A stretch of 60,522 nt of DNA from Actinoplanes utahensis (GCF_016862455.1 NZ_BOMZ01000055.1:1-60522), one strand, 5' to 3'. Counted from the first letter of the stretch, positions 8,493-18,102 are shown. Notes: generated by a model from the letters alone, not told the origin. Numbers and translations: made by a program.

Positions 8493-9443
8493 TCAGGGGC
8501 AGCGGATGACCTGGCCGGCGTAGGTGAGGCCGCCGCCGAAGCCGAAGAGCAGCACCGGCGCCCCGGAGGGCACCTCGCGGCGCTCGATCAGCTTGGACAG
8601 GGCCAGGGGAACGCTCGCGGCGGACGTGTTGCCCGACTCGACGAGGTCCTTGGCGACGATCGCGTCGGGGCTCAGGCCGAGCCGCTTGACGATGCCGTCG
8701 ATGATCCGGGTGTTGGCCTGGTGCGGCACGAAGGCGGCGAGTTCGGACGGGTCCACCCCGGCACGCTTGCAGACCTCGATGGCGAACGGCGCCAGTTCGG
8801 TGGTCGCCCAGCGGAACACCACCTGACCGGTCTGCTTGATGTACGGCTGCCAGCCCGCGATCGTCAGGGCGTCGCCCTTGTCCGGGGCGGAACCCCAGAG
8901 CACCGGGCCGATCCCGTCCTCCTCGCCGTCCGGGACGGCGCTGACCACTGCCGCGCCGGCGCCGTCGGCGAAGAGCACCGCGGTGGTGCGGTCGGACCAG
9001 TCGACCACGTCGGAGAGCTTCTCCGCGCCGATCACCAGGGCGTGGCGGCTGGCGCCGGCCCGGACGGCGTGGTCGGCGGTGCCGAGCGCGTAGGAGAAAC
9101 CGGAGCAGGCGGTGTTCAGGTCGAACGCGGCCGGCGAGGCGATGCCGAGCCGGGCCGCGACCCGGGTGGCGACGTTCGGGCAGCGGTCGATGGCCGAGCA
9201 GGTGGCGACGACGACCATGTCGATGTCGGCCGCGGTGAGCCCGGACGCGGCGAGCGCCTTCTCCGCCGCGAAGGTGGCCATGTCGGCGACCGACTCGGAG
9301 TCGGCGATCCGCCGTTCGGCGATGCCGACTCGGTCCCGGATCCACGCGTCGTTGGTCTCCAGGGTGGCGGCCAGGTCGTCGTTGGTGACCACACGCGAGG
9401 GCTGGTAGTGGCCCATCGCGACGATGCGGGAACCCGCGGTCAT
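8493..9443 (-). CDS. fabH: Beta-ketoacyl-ACP synthase III
   Basis: 316 aa. ATG at 9443 overlaps the fabD stop by 4 bp (ATGA), with GGAGAG 5 nt upstream; the open frame upstream of it is a shadow of fabD. Starts fatty acid synthesis by condensing acyl-CoA with malonyl-ACP. Catalytic Cys in DLNTACSGFSYAL, His in VPHQANTRIID, Asn in ESGNTSAASVP. The IKQTG and RVGIAERR segments are typical. Normal length. Confidence 0.96.
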   Translation of the reverse strand: MTAGSRIVAMGHYQPSRVVTNDDLAATLETNDAWIRDRVGIAERRIADSESVADMATFAAEKALAASGLTAADIDMVVVATCSAIDRCPNVATRVAARLGIASPAAFDLNTACSGFSYALGTADHAVRAGASRHALVIGAEKLSDVVDWSDRTTAVLFADGAGAAVVSAVPDGEEDGIGPVLWGSAPDKGDALTIAGWQPYIKQTGQVVFRWATTELAPFAIEVCKRAGVDPSELAAFVPHQANTRIIDGIVKRLGLSPDAIVAKDLVESGNTSAASVPLALSKLIERREVPSGAPVLLFGFGGGLTYAGQVIRCP

Positions 9444-10366
9444 CGTGTCTCTCCTTCGGTGCGGGCGATCAGGTCGAGGGCAGCCGGCAGGTCGTCCGGG
9501 GTGTTCAGGGTGACGATCTCGGGGGCGCCCTCGCCCTTGAGCTCGCGTTTGACCAGCCCGGCGAGGGTGCCGGCGGGCGGCAGCTCGATGATGCCGGTGA
9601 CACCGAGGTCCTTGAGAGCACGCATGCACAGGTCCCACCGGACCGGGGCGGTGACCTGGCGGACCAGGCGCCGGAGCATCTCCGCGCCGTCGCCGACGGC
9701 GGTCCCGTCCAGGTTGGACAGCAGGGTGCGGGCCGGGTCGGCGGCGGTGATCCCGCTCGCGACGGCGGCCAGCGCGGTCTCGGCGGGCGCCATGAACGGC
9801 GTGTGGAACGCCCCGGCCACCTTGAGGGCGATGACCCGGGCCCGGGCCGGCGGCGCGGCCGCGAACTCGGCGAGCGCGGGCAGCGCCCCGGCGGCGACGA
9901 TCTGGCCGGCGCCGTTGCGGTTGGCCGGGAACAGCCCGTGCTTCTCGATGGCGGCGACCACCTCGTCCGGGTCGCCGCCGAGCACGGCGCTCATGCCGGT
10001 CGGCTCGAGGGCGCAGGCGGCGGCCATCTCCCGGCCGCGGACCCCGGCGAGGGTGATCGAGGTCTCGGCGCTCAGCACCCCGGCGAGGGCGGCCGCGCCG
10101 AGCTCGCCGACACTGTGCCCGGCGATCACCGCGCCGCCCAGCGGCAGGTGCTCACCGGCCAGCAGGGCGGCGGCGACCAGCAGCGGCTGGGTCCGGGCGG
10201 TGTCCTTGATCTCCTCGGCGTCGGCTTTGGTGCCGAGGTGGAGGAGATCGACGCCGGCGAGCGCGGACCAGTCGGTCAGGCGGGCCTCGGCGCCGGGGAG
10301 GTCGAGCCAGGGGGTCAGGAAGCCGGGCTTCTGGGAACCCTGGCCGGGCGAGAGTACGGCGAACAC
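9440..10366 (-). CDS. fabD: Malonyl-CoA:ACP malonyltransferase
   Basis: 308 aa. First enzyme gene of the FAS-II operon. Transfers malonyl from CoA to ACP. GQGSQ near the N-terminus, nucleophile serine in AGHSVGELGAAALAG, catalytic His in GAFHTPFMAPAE, QVTAPVRWDLCM typical. 159 bp separate it from the fasR-type gene, and that spacer carries the palindromic operator. Confidence 0.96.
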   Translation of the reverse strand: MFAVLSPGQGSQKPGFLTPWLDLPGAEARLTDWSALAGVDLLHLGTKADAEEIKDTARTQPLLVAAALLAGEHLPLGGAVIAGHSVGELGAAALAGVLSAETSITLAGVRGREMAAACALEPTGMSAVLGGDPDEVVAAIEKHGLFPANRNGAGQIVAAGALPALAEFAAAPPARARVIALKVAGAFHTPFMAPAETALAAVASGITAADPARTLLSNLDGTAVGDGAEMLRRLVRQVTAPVRWDLCMRALKDLGVTGIIELPPAGTLAGLVKRELKGEGAPEIVTLNTPDDLPAALDLIARTEGETR

Positions 10367-10418
10367 GTCCTCGACTCTTCCGGATCCGGAGGCTTTGCGG
10401 GGTAGCCGGGCGCGACGA

Positions 10419-10451
10419 AACCCTACGATCAGGGTTGTAGGTTTCCTACAA
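10419..10451. promoter_or_regulatory. Overlapping palindromes in front of fabD
   Basis: Site 1: AACCCT (10419-10424) N6 AGGGTT (10431-10436). Site 2: TTGTAGG (10435-10441) TTT CCTACAA (10445-10451), a perfect 7-bp inverted repeat. They share two bases. The location, 53-85 bp upstream of the fabD start and just after the fasR-type gene, makes them the best candidate operator for control of the fatty-acid operon. Confidence 0.6.
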
Positions 10452-10525
10452 AACCCCTGTGCTTCTGGGTAACTTCCACCCCTTTTGTGGCTACCGCCAT
10501 CGTGTCTGATGGTGAGAGATCCGGC

Positions 10526-11767
10526 TCACGTCGCGGGGTCGAGACGCCCGATCGTGAGCGCCATCCGCAGGGCGAGCGAGTCCCGCCCGTCCAGCGGGGA
10601 CAGGGCGGTGACCTCGGCGACCCGGCGCAGCCGGTACCGGACCGTGTTCGGGTGGACGTACAACTCGCGGGCCGCGCTCTCCAGCACCCCGCCGGAGGCG
10701 AAGAAGGCGTCCAAGGTCTCCAGCAGCCCGCTGCCGGCCAGCGCCAGCGCGCCGAAGACGTCGTGCCGGAGCTTGCGCCGGGCGTCCATGTCGCCGGAGA
10801 GCACCCGCTCGGGCAGCAGGTCGTCGGCGGCCACCGGGGACGGCGCGCCGGGCCAGGCGGCCGCCGCGCGGAACCCGGCGAGCGCCGCCCGGGCCGACTC
10901 GGTCGCCTGGTCGAGGGAGGGGACCGCCGGGCCGACCACGACCGGCCCCTCGCCGAACCCGGTCCGCAGCGTGGCCGCGGCGGCGACCGGGTCGGTGGCG
11001 CCGCCGACCACGACCACGAGCCGGTCGCCGTGCACGCCGGCGATCACCTCCAGGCGCGCGCGGCGGGCGGCCCGGTAGACCGCGTGCAGCACCGCGGTGA
11101 TGTCGCCGCCCGGGGAGCGGCCCACCACCACCGCGACCGGCGGGGCGTCCGCCCAGCCGAGGGCGGCGGCCCGGCTGGCCAGCACGTCGGAGGAGTCGCC
11201 GCGCAGCAGGGCGTCGACGAGCAGCGCCTGCAGCCGGGCGTCCCAGGCGCCGCGGGACTCGGCGGCCCGCGCGTAGACCCGGGCGGCGGAGAAGGCGATC
11301 TCCCGAGAGAACCGCAGGATCGCCTGGATCAGCGCCTCGTGCTCGCCCGGCTCGGCGAATCCGGGCACCTCGGCCTCGGCGACGTCGATCGTCACCTTGA
11401 TCAGCTGGACGGTGTGGGTGAGCGTGATGACCCGGGCCAGCGCGCGCGGCGCGGCGGCGAACACCTCGTCGGAGATCTCGGTGCTGGCCGCGACCGTGCC
11501 GCCGGAGCGCAGCCACTCGACGAGCGACCGGACGCCCGCCTGTGCGACGAGCATCACCCAGGCGCGCTGGTCGGCCGGGAGCGCGCGGAACCAGGGCAGC
11601 GTCTCATCCATGCGTGCCACGGCCGAGCTGGCCAGCGCGCCGGCATGCCGTTCGATCCGGCGCAGGGTGGCCGGGAGCAGCGGTTTCGCCGGGGCGTCCG
11701 GGCGGGCCGCCGGGGTCTCCGGGCGGGGGGTCGCGGCGCCTGCAGTGTCGGTGTCTGCCACCGGCAC
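10526..11767 (-). CDS. PucR/CdaR-type transcriptional regulator, FasR-like
   Basis: About 413 aa from a GTG at 11767; a second GTG at 11761 is equally possible and an upstream open extension reaches 11821. No clear ribosome site decides. The C-terminal helix-turn-helix of the PucR family is plain: ESAARELYVHPNTVRYRLRR. The middle holds a GGDEF-like degenerate domain, the N-terminus a helical sensor region. The same gene arrangement (regulator, then fabD-fabH-acpP-fabF) is found in Streptomyces, where FasR activates the operon. Role here inferred from that order. Confidence 0.85.
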   Translation of the reverse strand: MPVADTDTAGAATPRPETPAARPDAPAKPLLPATLRRIERHAGALASSAVARMDETLPWFRALPADQRAWVMLVAQAGVRSLVEWLRSGGTVAASTEISDEVFAAAPRALARVITLTHTVQLIKVTIDVAEAEVPGFAEPGEHEALIQAILRFSREIAFSAARVYARAAESRGAWDARLQALLVDALLRGDSSDVLASRAAALGWADAPPVAVVVGRSPGGDITAVLHAVYRAARRARLEVIAGVHGDRLVVVVGGATDPVAAAATLRTGFGEGPVVVGPAVPSLDQATESARAALAGFRAAAAWPGAPSPVAADDLLPERVLSGDMDARRKLRHDVFGALALAGSGLLETLDAFFASGGVLESAARELYVHPNTVRYRLRRVAEVTALSPLDGRDSLALRMALTIGRLDPAT

Positions 11768-12023
11768 AGCGTGACACGGCACGACCGGGGTCCGGCATCC
11801 GGATGACCTCGCGGCGAGCACATGACGGCGTACGTTTTAGGAGTTTTTATGACATTTGACCGGTGTAGCGGTGCGCCTTCCCCACGATTCCGGTGGGTGA
11901 CCTGGCATCGTGTCGAACGGCGTGTCGGCCCGCCGGACCCGTTAACCCCGGGCGGTGCGATGCCGATGAGGAAGCGGTGCCGGCGACACCGGCGCCGATG
12001 GCACTGATCGAGGAGGCGAGACG

Positions 12024-12245
12024 ATGGAACGGGACGACGCGTTCGCGTACACCGACAGGGATCCCGCCCTCGACGAGGTGCCGGCGGCGCTGCCGGCCGA
12101 CGAGGAGCCGATCGCGGACGGCGGCCCCGGCCGGGTCGGCTGCCGGACCGATCTGCGCGGCTGGGCCGGCGCCCATCTGCACGGCGCGGTCCGCCCGCGC
12201 CGCCGGGCCGCCGGCCGCGGCCGCCCGCCGGGCCGCTGGTGCTGA
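12024..12245 (+). CDS. Small hypothetical protein, 73 aa
   Basis: Starts ATG with GAGGAGG about 8 nt upstream, a strong ribosome site. The N-terminal half is acidic (MERDDAFAYTDRDPALDEVP), the C-terminal half Arg/Gly-rich with two cysteines. No family recognised. The composition of the tail could be shadow-like, so the evidence is mainly the ribosome site and position between the divergent regulator genes. Confidence 0.4.
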   Translation: MERDDAFAYTDRDPALDEVPAALPADEEPIADGGPGRVGCRTDLRGWAGAHLHGAVRPRRRAAGRGRPPGRWC

Positions 12246-12343
12246 GCCCTCCACCGGGCCGGTGAGCGCCTCGATCGGGTGAGTGCGGGCCGCCGTCCTG
12301 GCGCGTTTCGCCCCGGCCGGGCGGCGGGCCTGGTCAGGTTGAC

Positions 12344-12949
12344 GTGGTGGACGACAAGAGACGGCAGATCCTCGATCAGGCGCTCGCGCTGGTGGACGAG
12401 CGCGGGCTGGCGGCGATGTCGATGCGGGCCGTCGCCGAGCGCGTCGGGCTCACCTCGATGGCGCTGTACCCGTACGTCGGGGGTAAGGACGCCCTGCTCG
12501 ACGGCCTGGTCGATCTGCTGCACCTGGAACTGGGCAGCGCAGTGGGCGCCGATCCCGCGGACATCGACTGGCGGCACCGGCTGTGCGCGGTGGGCCGCGC
12601 CGTCCGGTCCCTGGCCCGCAACCATCCCAGCGCCTTCCCGCTGCTGCTGAACCGGTCGGCGGCCGGGCCCTCGGCCTCCTGGCTGGCCGGCGCGCTGCAG
12701 GGGATCCTCGCCGACGCCGGGGTGCCGGCCGCCGAAGTGCCCCGGACAGCCCGGTTGATCTGCGCGTTCCTGCTCGGGTACACCACCGGCGAGGTCACCG
12801 GCGGCCTGCCCGGATCGACCCCGGAGATGCTGGAGGGCGCCGCCGAGTTCGATGCCGACCTGGAGGATCTGGTCCGCCTGGTCGAGAACTCGGCGACGCC
12901 CCGCAGCGACGTCGGTCAGCCGGAGCGCGTCAGACGCGCCGGCGGATGA
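12344..12949 (+). CDS. TetR family transcriptional regulator
   Basis: 201 aa, GTG start. N-terminal helix-turn-helix: RRQILDQALALVDERGLAAM, RAVAERVGLTSMALYPYVGGKDALLDGLV, a textbook TetR DNA-binding domain. The C-terminal ligand domain resembles the TetR_C type found with tetracycline-repressor-like proteins. Target unknown; the overlapping convergent secreted-protein gene (tails overlap by 20 bp) and the small ORF upstream are the neighbours. Confidence 0.9.
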   Translation: MVDDKRRQILDQALALVDERGLAAMSMRAVAERVGLTSMALYPYVGGKDALLDGLVDLLHLELGSAVGADPADIDWRHRLCAVGRAVRSLARNHPSAFPLLLNRSAAGPSASWLAGALQGILADAGVPAAEVPRTARLICAFLLGYTTGEVTGGLPGSTPEMLEGAAEFDADLEDLVRLVENSATPRSDVGQPERVRRAGG

Positions 12950-13589
12950 GGAACGCCATGCCGGCCAGACCGGTCAGGATGATCAGCAGGACCGCCCCGT
13001 TGAGCAGGAACAGCCGGCGGAACTCGGTGACGGCCGCGGTGACCTCGTCGAAGGCGCTCGCCTCCTCCTCGGTCAGGTCGGTGCCGACACCGCCGCCGAT
13101 GCCGCCGCCGACCACGTCCGGCTTGGCCTCCAGCGGAGCGCCGGCGAGCCGCAGCGCCTCCGGCATGGAGAGCCGGCCGTAGAACCAGCCCTCGGTCATC
13201 TTGCCGCTCGGCTGCTTCGCCGGACGGTGTGCCCGCGGCCCGCCGGCGGCCAGCGGGTACAGGTGGTAGATCTGGTTCGGCGCGTCCTTGACGAGCACGG
13301 TGACCGTGTATTTCGCGCCGAGGGTCGCGGTCTTCGGAGCCGATGTCGACGACGTTGCCGACCCCAGCCAGTTGACCTCGCTCATCAGCATCTGGAACAG
13401 CTTCGGCCGGTCCGCCTGGTCGACCCGGACCGCCTCCTCGAGACCGTTTCCGGTCACCTGCACCGCCGTCGGCTGCGGCGCTTTCGGCGCCGCCTGGGCC
13501 GCGGCCGGAGCCGTGCCCGCCGCCAGCGCCAGCGCCGCGGCGAACGCCGTGCCCGCCGTGACCAATCTGGTGATCATCCCCCGCACCAT
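12930..13589 (-). CDS. Secreted membrane-anchored protein of unknown function
   Basis: 219 aa. ATG at 13589 chosen for GGGGAGG 5 nt upstream. N-terminal signal peptide (MVRGMITRLVTAGTAFAAAL then AQAAP), an extracellular domain of about 150 residues, and a C-terminal transmembrane helix (LFLLNGAVLLIILTGLAGMAFL) followed by RRRV. A Gly-rich GGGIGGGVGT stretch precedes the helix. I do not recognise the domain. Single-pass type I topology is inferred. Tail-to-tail overlap with the TetR gene. Confidence 0.8.
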   Translation of the reverse strand: MVRGMITRLVTAGTAFAAALALAAGTAPAAAQAAPKAPQPTAVQVTGNGLEEAVRVDQADRPKLFQMLMSEVNWLGSATSSTSAPKTATLGAKYTVTVLVKDAPNQIYHLYPLAAGGPRAHRPAKQPSGKMTEGWFYGRLSMPEALRLAGAPLEAKPDVVGGGIGGGVGTDLTEEEASAFDEVTAAVTEFRRLFLLNGAVLLIILTGLAGMAFLIRRRV

Positions 13590-13828
13590 CCGACCTCCCC
13601 GCCCGTGGATGGACATCAACCCGCTGCTCGTGCCCGGCGATGGAACCGGGGCACGGCCCCAGGCCTCCAGCCTTCCCGGACACCGCCCTGCTCGCATCCG
13701 GAGGCAGGGTGAATTGGAGCCATGTGGGGGATGGCCGCGGAGACGGAACGGCCGTTGATCAGCGGCCGAATAGTACCGAGTCCCGGCAATCGGTGGGTGT
13801 GGTGGTCACCCTGTTGACGGAGAGCGTC

Positions 13829-13874
13829 ACCGCATGCGGCGACCGGCTCTAGCGGGCCGGGCGCCGCATGCGGT
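13829..13874 (-). terminator. Hairpin downstream of gltX
   Basis: ACCGCATGCGGCG (13829-13841) and CGCCGCATGCGGT (13862-13874) form a perfect 13-bp stem with a 20-nt loop, 7 bp after the gltX stop. No T-tract. Upstream, 13590-13828 holds no gene. Confidence 0.6.
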
Positions 13875-13881
13875 AGAACCG

Positions 13882-15288
13882 TCAAAGGCGGGCGCGAGCA
13901 GCGGAAATGCGGGCGAGCGTGCGCTCCCGGCCGAGCAACTCGATCGATTCGAAGAGCGGCAGCCCGACGGTCCGGCCGGTCACCGCGACGCGTACCGGCG
14001 CCTGAGTCTTGCCCAATTTGAGACCTCGCGCCTCGCCGACCTGCTCGAGCGCCGCCTTCAAAGCGTCCGCGGACCAGTCGGTGAGGTCGCCGAAGGCGGC
14101 CGCCGCGCCGTCCAGAATGTCCGCCGCGCCCTCCTTCATGGCTTTCGCCCAGGAGGCTTCGTCCTGTACCGGCTCGTCGAGGAACAGGAAGTCGACGTTC
14201 TCCACGATCTCGGAGAGGACCGAGATCCGGGTCTGGGCCAGCGGGGCGATGGTGGTGAAGATCTCGCTGTCGAATTTCGCGGGATCCCACGGCGGGGCCG
14301 GGATGGTGTCGGTGCCGGACAGCCACGGCGCGCAGACCTGAGTGAACTCGCTCGGCGTGAGGGCCCGGATGTACTCGCCGTTGAACGCCCGCAGTTTCTT
14401 CACGTCGAAGAAGGCGGGGGCGTGGTTCACATCCTCGATCCGGTACTCCTCCTCGACCACCGACCACGGGACGATCTCCCGGTCGCCGGTCGGGGACCAG
14501 CCCAGCAGCATCAGGTAATTGCGCATGGCGGCGGCCAGGTAGCCCTCGTCCCGGTACGACTCCAGGGCGACCTTGTCACGGCGCTTCGACAGCTTCTGCC
14601 GCTTCTCGTTGACGATCACCGGCACGTGGCCCCACACCGGCGGGGTGTGGCCCAGCGCCTCCCACAGCAGCTGCTGCTTCGGCGTGTTGGGCAGGTGCTC
14701 CTCGGCGCGGAACACGTGGGTGATCCCCATGCTCATGTCGTCGACCACGTTGGCCAGCAGGAACACCGCCGAACCGTCGCTGCGGGCGATGACGAAGTCC
14801 TCGAGCAGCTTGTTCTCGAAGGTGGGCTTGCCGCGGACCAGGTCCTCCACCACGGTCTCGCCCTCGTCGGGCGTGCGGAACCGCAGCGCGCGGCCCTCGC
14901 CCGGCCCGAGCGCCCGCTCCCGGCAGAAGCCGTCGTAACCGGTGTGCTTGTTGCCGGACCGGGCCACCACGTCGTCGCGGGTGCAATCGCAGTAGTAGGC
15001 CTTGCCCTCGCCGTAGAGGCGGGTCGCCGCGGCGGTGTGGTCGGCGGCGTAGGACGACTGGAAGTAGGGCCCCTCGTACGTCCCGCGCTCGATGCCGATC
15101 CAATCGAGCGCCGAGATGATGCCCTCGGTCCATTCGGGCCGGTTACGGGCCGCGTCGGTGTCCTCGATCCGGAGCACGAAGACACCGCCGTGCTGCTGGG
15201 CGTAGATCCAGTTCTGCAGGGCCGAGCGGGCGCCGCCGACGTGGAACATGCCGGTCGGGGAGGGTGCGAAACGTACGCGAACAGTCAC
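13882..15288 (-). CDS. gltX: Glutamyl-tRNA synthetase
   Basis: 468 aa, GTG start. Charges tRNA-Glu (and in many actinobacteria tRNA-Gln for the transamidation route). Class I signatures: RFAPSPTGMFHVGGARSAL (HIGH region) at the N-terminus, cysteine-rich YYCDCTRDDVV, and KLSKRRDKVA (KMSKS). C-terminal anticodon-binding domain present. Normal length. Single gene with its own hairpin behind it. Confidence 0.96.
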   Translation of the reverse strand: MTVRVRFAPSPTGMFHVGGARSALQNWIYAQQHGGVFVLRIEDTDAARNRPEWTEGIISALDWIGIERGTYEGPYFQSSYAADHTAAATRLYGEGKAYYCDCTRDDVVARSGNKHTGYDGFCRERALGPGEGRALRFRTPDEGETVVEDLVRGKPTFENKLLEDFVIARSDGSAVFLLANVVDDMSMGITHVFRAEEHLPNTPKQQLLWEALGHTPPVWGHVPVIVNEKRQKLSKRRDKVALESYRDEGYLAAAMRNYLMLLGWSPTGDREIVPWSVVEEEYRIEDVNHAPAFFDVKKLRAFNGEYIRALTPSEFTQVCAPWLSGTDTIPAPPWDPAKFDSEIFTTIAPLAQTRISVLSEIVENVDFLFLDEPVQDEASWAKAMKEGAADILDGAAAAFGDLTDWSADALKAALEQVGEARGLKLGKTQAPVRVAVTGRTVGLPLFESIELLGRERTLARISAARARL

Positions 15289-15313
15289 CGCCCCAGCGTA
15301 CCGACCAACCGTC

Positions 15314-17431
15314 TCAAACGGTGAAGCGCCCGACCAGCCCGGTCAACCGCTGGGCGGTGGCGGTCAGCTCGTCCGCGGCCCGGTGGGACACCGCCACCGA
15401 CTCGCGGGTGCTGCGCATCGCCCCGTCCACCGTACCGATGCCGTCGGCGATGTCCCGGCTGCCACCGGCCGCCTCGGCGATGTTGCGGGCCATCTCCGCG
15501 GTGGTGGCGGCCTGTTCCTCGACCGCAGTCGCGATGGCCGTCTGATAGTCGTTGACCTGGGCGATCCGGGCCGAGATGGCGTCGATGGCGGAGACCGCGC
15601 GGGCCGTGTCGGCGTTGATCGCGGCGACCCGCGTGGTGACGTCCTCGGTCGCCCGGGCGGTCTCCTGGGCCAGCTCCTTGACCTCGCCGGCGACCACCGC
15701 GAAGCCCTTCCCGGTCTCACCCGCGCGGGCCGCCTCGATGGTGGCGTTCAGGGCGAGCAGGTTGGTCTGCTCGGCGATGGTGGCGATCAGCCGCACCACG
15801 TCGGTGATCTTCGCGGTGGAGGCCCGCAGTTCGGTGATGACGTCGGCGGCGGCCGCGGTCAGGTCGACCCCGTCCCGCCCGGCCCGCGCCGCCTCCTGGG
15901 CGTTGTGCGAGATCCGCGAGATCGACGTGCCCATCTGCTCGGCGCCGGCGGCCACCGTCTGCACCACGTGCGAGACGCTCTCCGCCGAGACGCTCACCGT
16001 GCCGGCCCGGTCCGCCGCGGTGTCGGCGGCCGTGGACATCTCGCCGCTGGTGGCCGCGACCTGCCGGGCGGTCTGCGTCACCTCCTCGGAGGCGCCGGTC
16101 ACCTCCCGCATCACGGTCCGCAGCTCCTCGGCGGCGGTGTTGAGCGCGGCTCCGGCCGCCCCGATCTCGTCGCGGCCCCGGTCGTCGACCCGGACGGTGA
16201 GATCGCGGCCGGCCAGCCGGGTCAGCGCCCCGGTCAGCGCGGCCATCCGGCCCGAGATCCGGGAGGCCTGCTGGTACGCCACCCCCGCCCCGGCCAGTGC
16301 CAGCAGCACCGCGGCGATGAGGAACGAGGTCAGCATGGTGTCGCGGCCCTCGCGGACGGCGGTGACCGCGGCGGCGGCGTCGGCGTCGTAACCGCCCACG
16401 GTCACCGCCCACTGGTACGGCGCGTAGTAGGCGACCGTGGTGGTGGTGTCCCCGGCGGGCGCGCCGGCTGCCCCGGGCAGCCGGTACTCGGTCTGCCAGG
16501 TGGCTCCGTCGGCGAGTTCCGGCGCCTTGGCGACGATCTCCTCGACGTACCGGACTCCGTCGGCGTCCGTGGCGTCGAACGCGGTCTGCTCGGCCGCGCC
16601 GTCGATGTTGGAGGCCACGATCCGGCCCTTGTCGGCGGCCGCCGTGCTGAAGACGGAGACCCAGCCGTTCGTCTGGATCTTCAACCGGCTGATCGTCTCG
16701 GTCAGGTTGACCAGCGCCTCGGCCTGCGGCACACCGACGTAGAGAGCGCCGATCACGTCCCCGGCGGCGTTCTTGATCGGGTCGTAGACCGAGATGAACG
16801 GCGTGCCGACGACCAGCGCGACGCCGCGATACGCCTTGCCGTCCCGGATCGCGGCGGCCACCGCGTTCGGTTTGCCGTCCGCGGTGGCCGGGATGTAGGT
16901 CCCGATGGCGCGGGTGCCCTTCGCGGACTTCACCGTCGTGCCGACCCGCAGCAGGTCACCGGCCGCGTTCATGCGCTGGAAGACCGTGACGGTGGCGCCG
17001 GACAGAGCCGCCGTGTCGTCGACGAACGGGGTGGCCCGCTTCAGGTCGGTGTTCTGCCCGAGCCATCGGCCGCCGACCTCGACCCGGGGCAGGGTGACCG
17101 TCGTCGTCTCCTGGGTGACCTGGTTGGTGGCCGTCCAGGTGGCCTGCCGGCCGGCGTACCGCATGCCGCCGTTCTGGGCCAGGTACACCGAGGCGCTGTT
17201 CATGCTGCGGTCGAGGCCCTGCTGGAGTTGATCACCGACGGTCCGGACCAGGGCGCTGACGTCCGCCGTGCTCTGCGCCAGGGCCGCCTGGTTCTGCCGG
17301 AGCACCTCCTTCGCGGTGCTGTCGGCGAACCGGCCGCTCTGCCAGGCGCCGACCACGACCAGCACGATGGCCGTGACCAGGACACTGCCGAGGCCCAGCA
17401 GGAGCAGTTTGTGGCTGATGCGGAATCCCAC
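15314..17431 (-). CDS. Methyl-accepting chemotaxis protein
   Basis: 705 aa. N-terminal membrane helix (LLLLGLGSVLVTAIVLVVVG), a long periplasmic-type sensor of the Cache family (about residues 60-345, with GTPFISVYDPIKNAAGDVIG), a second helix (LTSFLIAAVLLALAGAGVAY), a HAMP domain (GRDLTVRVDDRGRDEIG), and the signalling hairpin IEAARAGETGKGFAVVAGEV near the C-terminus. Senses an unknown ligand and signals to CheA/CheW. Monocistronic. Motile (zoosporic) actinomycetes often carry many such receptors. Confidence 0.95.
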   Translation of the reverse strand: MGFRISHKLLLLGLGSVLVTAIVLVVVGAWQSGRFADSTAKEVLRQNQAALAQSTADVSALVRTVGDQLQQGLDRSMNSASVYLAQNGGMRYAGRQATWTATNQVTQETTTVTLPRVEVGGRWLGQNTDLKRATPFVDDTAALSGATVTVFQRMNAAGDLLRVGTTVKSAKGTRAIGTYIPATADGKPNAVAAAIRDGKAYRGVALVVGTPFISVYDPIKNAAGDVIGALYVGVPQAEALVNLTETISRLKIQTNGWVSVFSTAAADKGRIVASNIDGAAEQTAFDATDADGVRYVEEIVAKAPELADGATWQTEYRLPGAAGAPAGDTTTTVAYYAPYQWAVTVGGYDADAAAAVTAVREGRDTMLTSFLIAAVLLALAGAGVAYQQASRISGRMAALTGALTRLAGRDLTVRVDDRGRDEIGAAGAALNTAAEELRTVMREVTGASEEVTQTARQVAATSGEMSTAADTAADRAGTVSVSAESVSHVVQTVAAGAEQMGTSISRISHNAQEAARAGRDGVDLTAAAADVITELRASTAKITDVVRLIATIAEQTNLLALNATIEAARAGETGKGFAVVAGEVKELAQETARATEDVTTRVAAINADTARAVSAIDAISARIAQVNDYQTAIATAVEEQAATTAEMARNIAEAAGGSRDIADGIGTVDGAMRSTRESVAVSHRAADELTATAQRLTGLVGRFTV

Positions 17432-17568
17432 CCCAGGATCATCGTCCCCGGCAGGTCTCGCCGGAGGCGGATTTCCACTGTCCGTGACGCCACCGCGCTC
17501 ACACTTGCTCGTTGCGACGGTACCGGCTGTGATTTCACGGCAACGTCGACCAGAACGAGGTGAGGACG

Positions 17569-18102
17569 ATGGGCAAGATCGTCGCAGTGGAGTACGTGAC
17601 CCTCGACGGGGTCTTCGAGGAGCCGGTCTGGAGCGGGCCGTACTTCAACGCCGAGCTCAGCGCCTGGCAGGCGGCCAACCTTCAGGAGGCCGACGCGCTG
17701 CTGCTCGGGCGCAAGACCTACGAGGGGTTCAAGGCGGCCTGGCCGCAGATGGCGGCCGAGACCGGTGACTTCGGCGCCAAGATGAACGGGATGCCCAAGC
17801 ACGTGGCCACCACGACGCTCACCGAGCCGGAGTGGAACGCCACCTTCATCGAGGGCGAGGTGGCCGATGCGGTGGCGAAGCTCAAGACCGAGCCGGCCAA
17901 CCTGCTGATCAACGGCAGTGGAAACCTCGTCAACTACCTGACCAGGCACAACCTGATCGACGAGTACCGAGTGATGATCTTCCCGGTGGTGGCCGGGGAG
18001 GGTCGCAGGCTCTGGGAGCCGGGCACGAAGATCGCCCTGGGCCACGCCGGCAGCTGGAGGTCCGAGACCGGCGTCGAGGTCATCAACTACGTCCCGGCAT
18101 GA
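17569..18102 (+). CDS. Dihydrofolate reductase/RibD C-terminal-like reductase
   Basis: 177 aa from ATG 17569; GTG 17560 is an alternative. GAGGTGAGG precedes the ATG. Family features: KIVAVEYVTLDGVFEEPVWSG, LLLGRKTYEGF, GSGNLVNYLTRHNLIDEYRVMIFPV, which match the YwjB/RibD-C domain family of small NADPH-dependent reductases. Stand-alone members have no fixed role; folate or riboflavin synthesis should not be assumed. Convergent with aceE over a strong terminator. Confidence 0.88.
   Translation: MGKIVAVEYVTLDGVFEEPVWSGPYFNAELSAWQAANLQEADALLLGRKTYEGFKAAWPQMAAETGDFGAKMNGMPKHVATTTLTEPEWNATFIEGEVADAVAKLKTEPANLLINGSGNLVNYLTRHNLIDEYRVMIFPVVAGEGRRLWEPGTKIALGHAGSWRSETGVEVINYVPA

Noticed and set aside
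5344..10366. Polyketide biosynthetic cluster
   Set aside because: KAS, ACP and malonyltransferase genes are the single-domain fatty acid synthase set in the usual order; no PKS-specific genes.
13834..17563. Long plus-strand frames opposite gltX and the chemoreceptor
   Set aside because: Composition and lack of motifs mark them as shadows of clear minus-strand genes.
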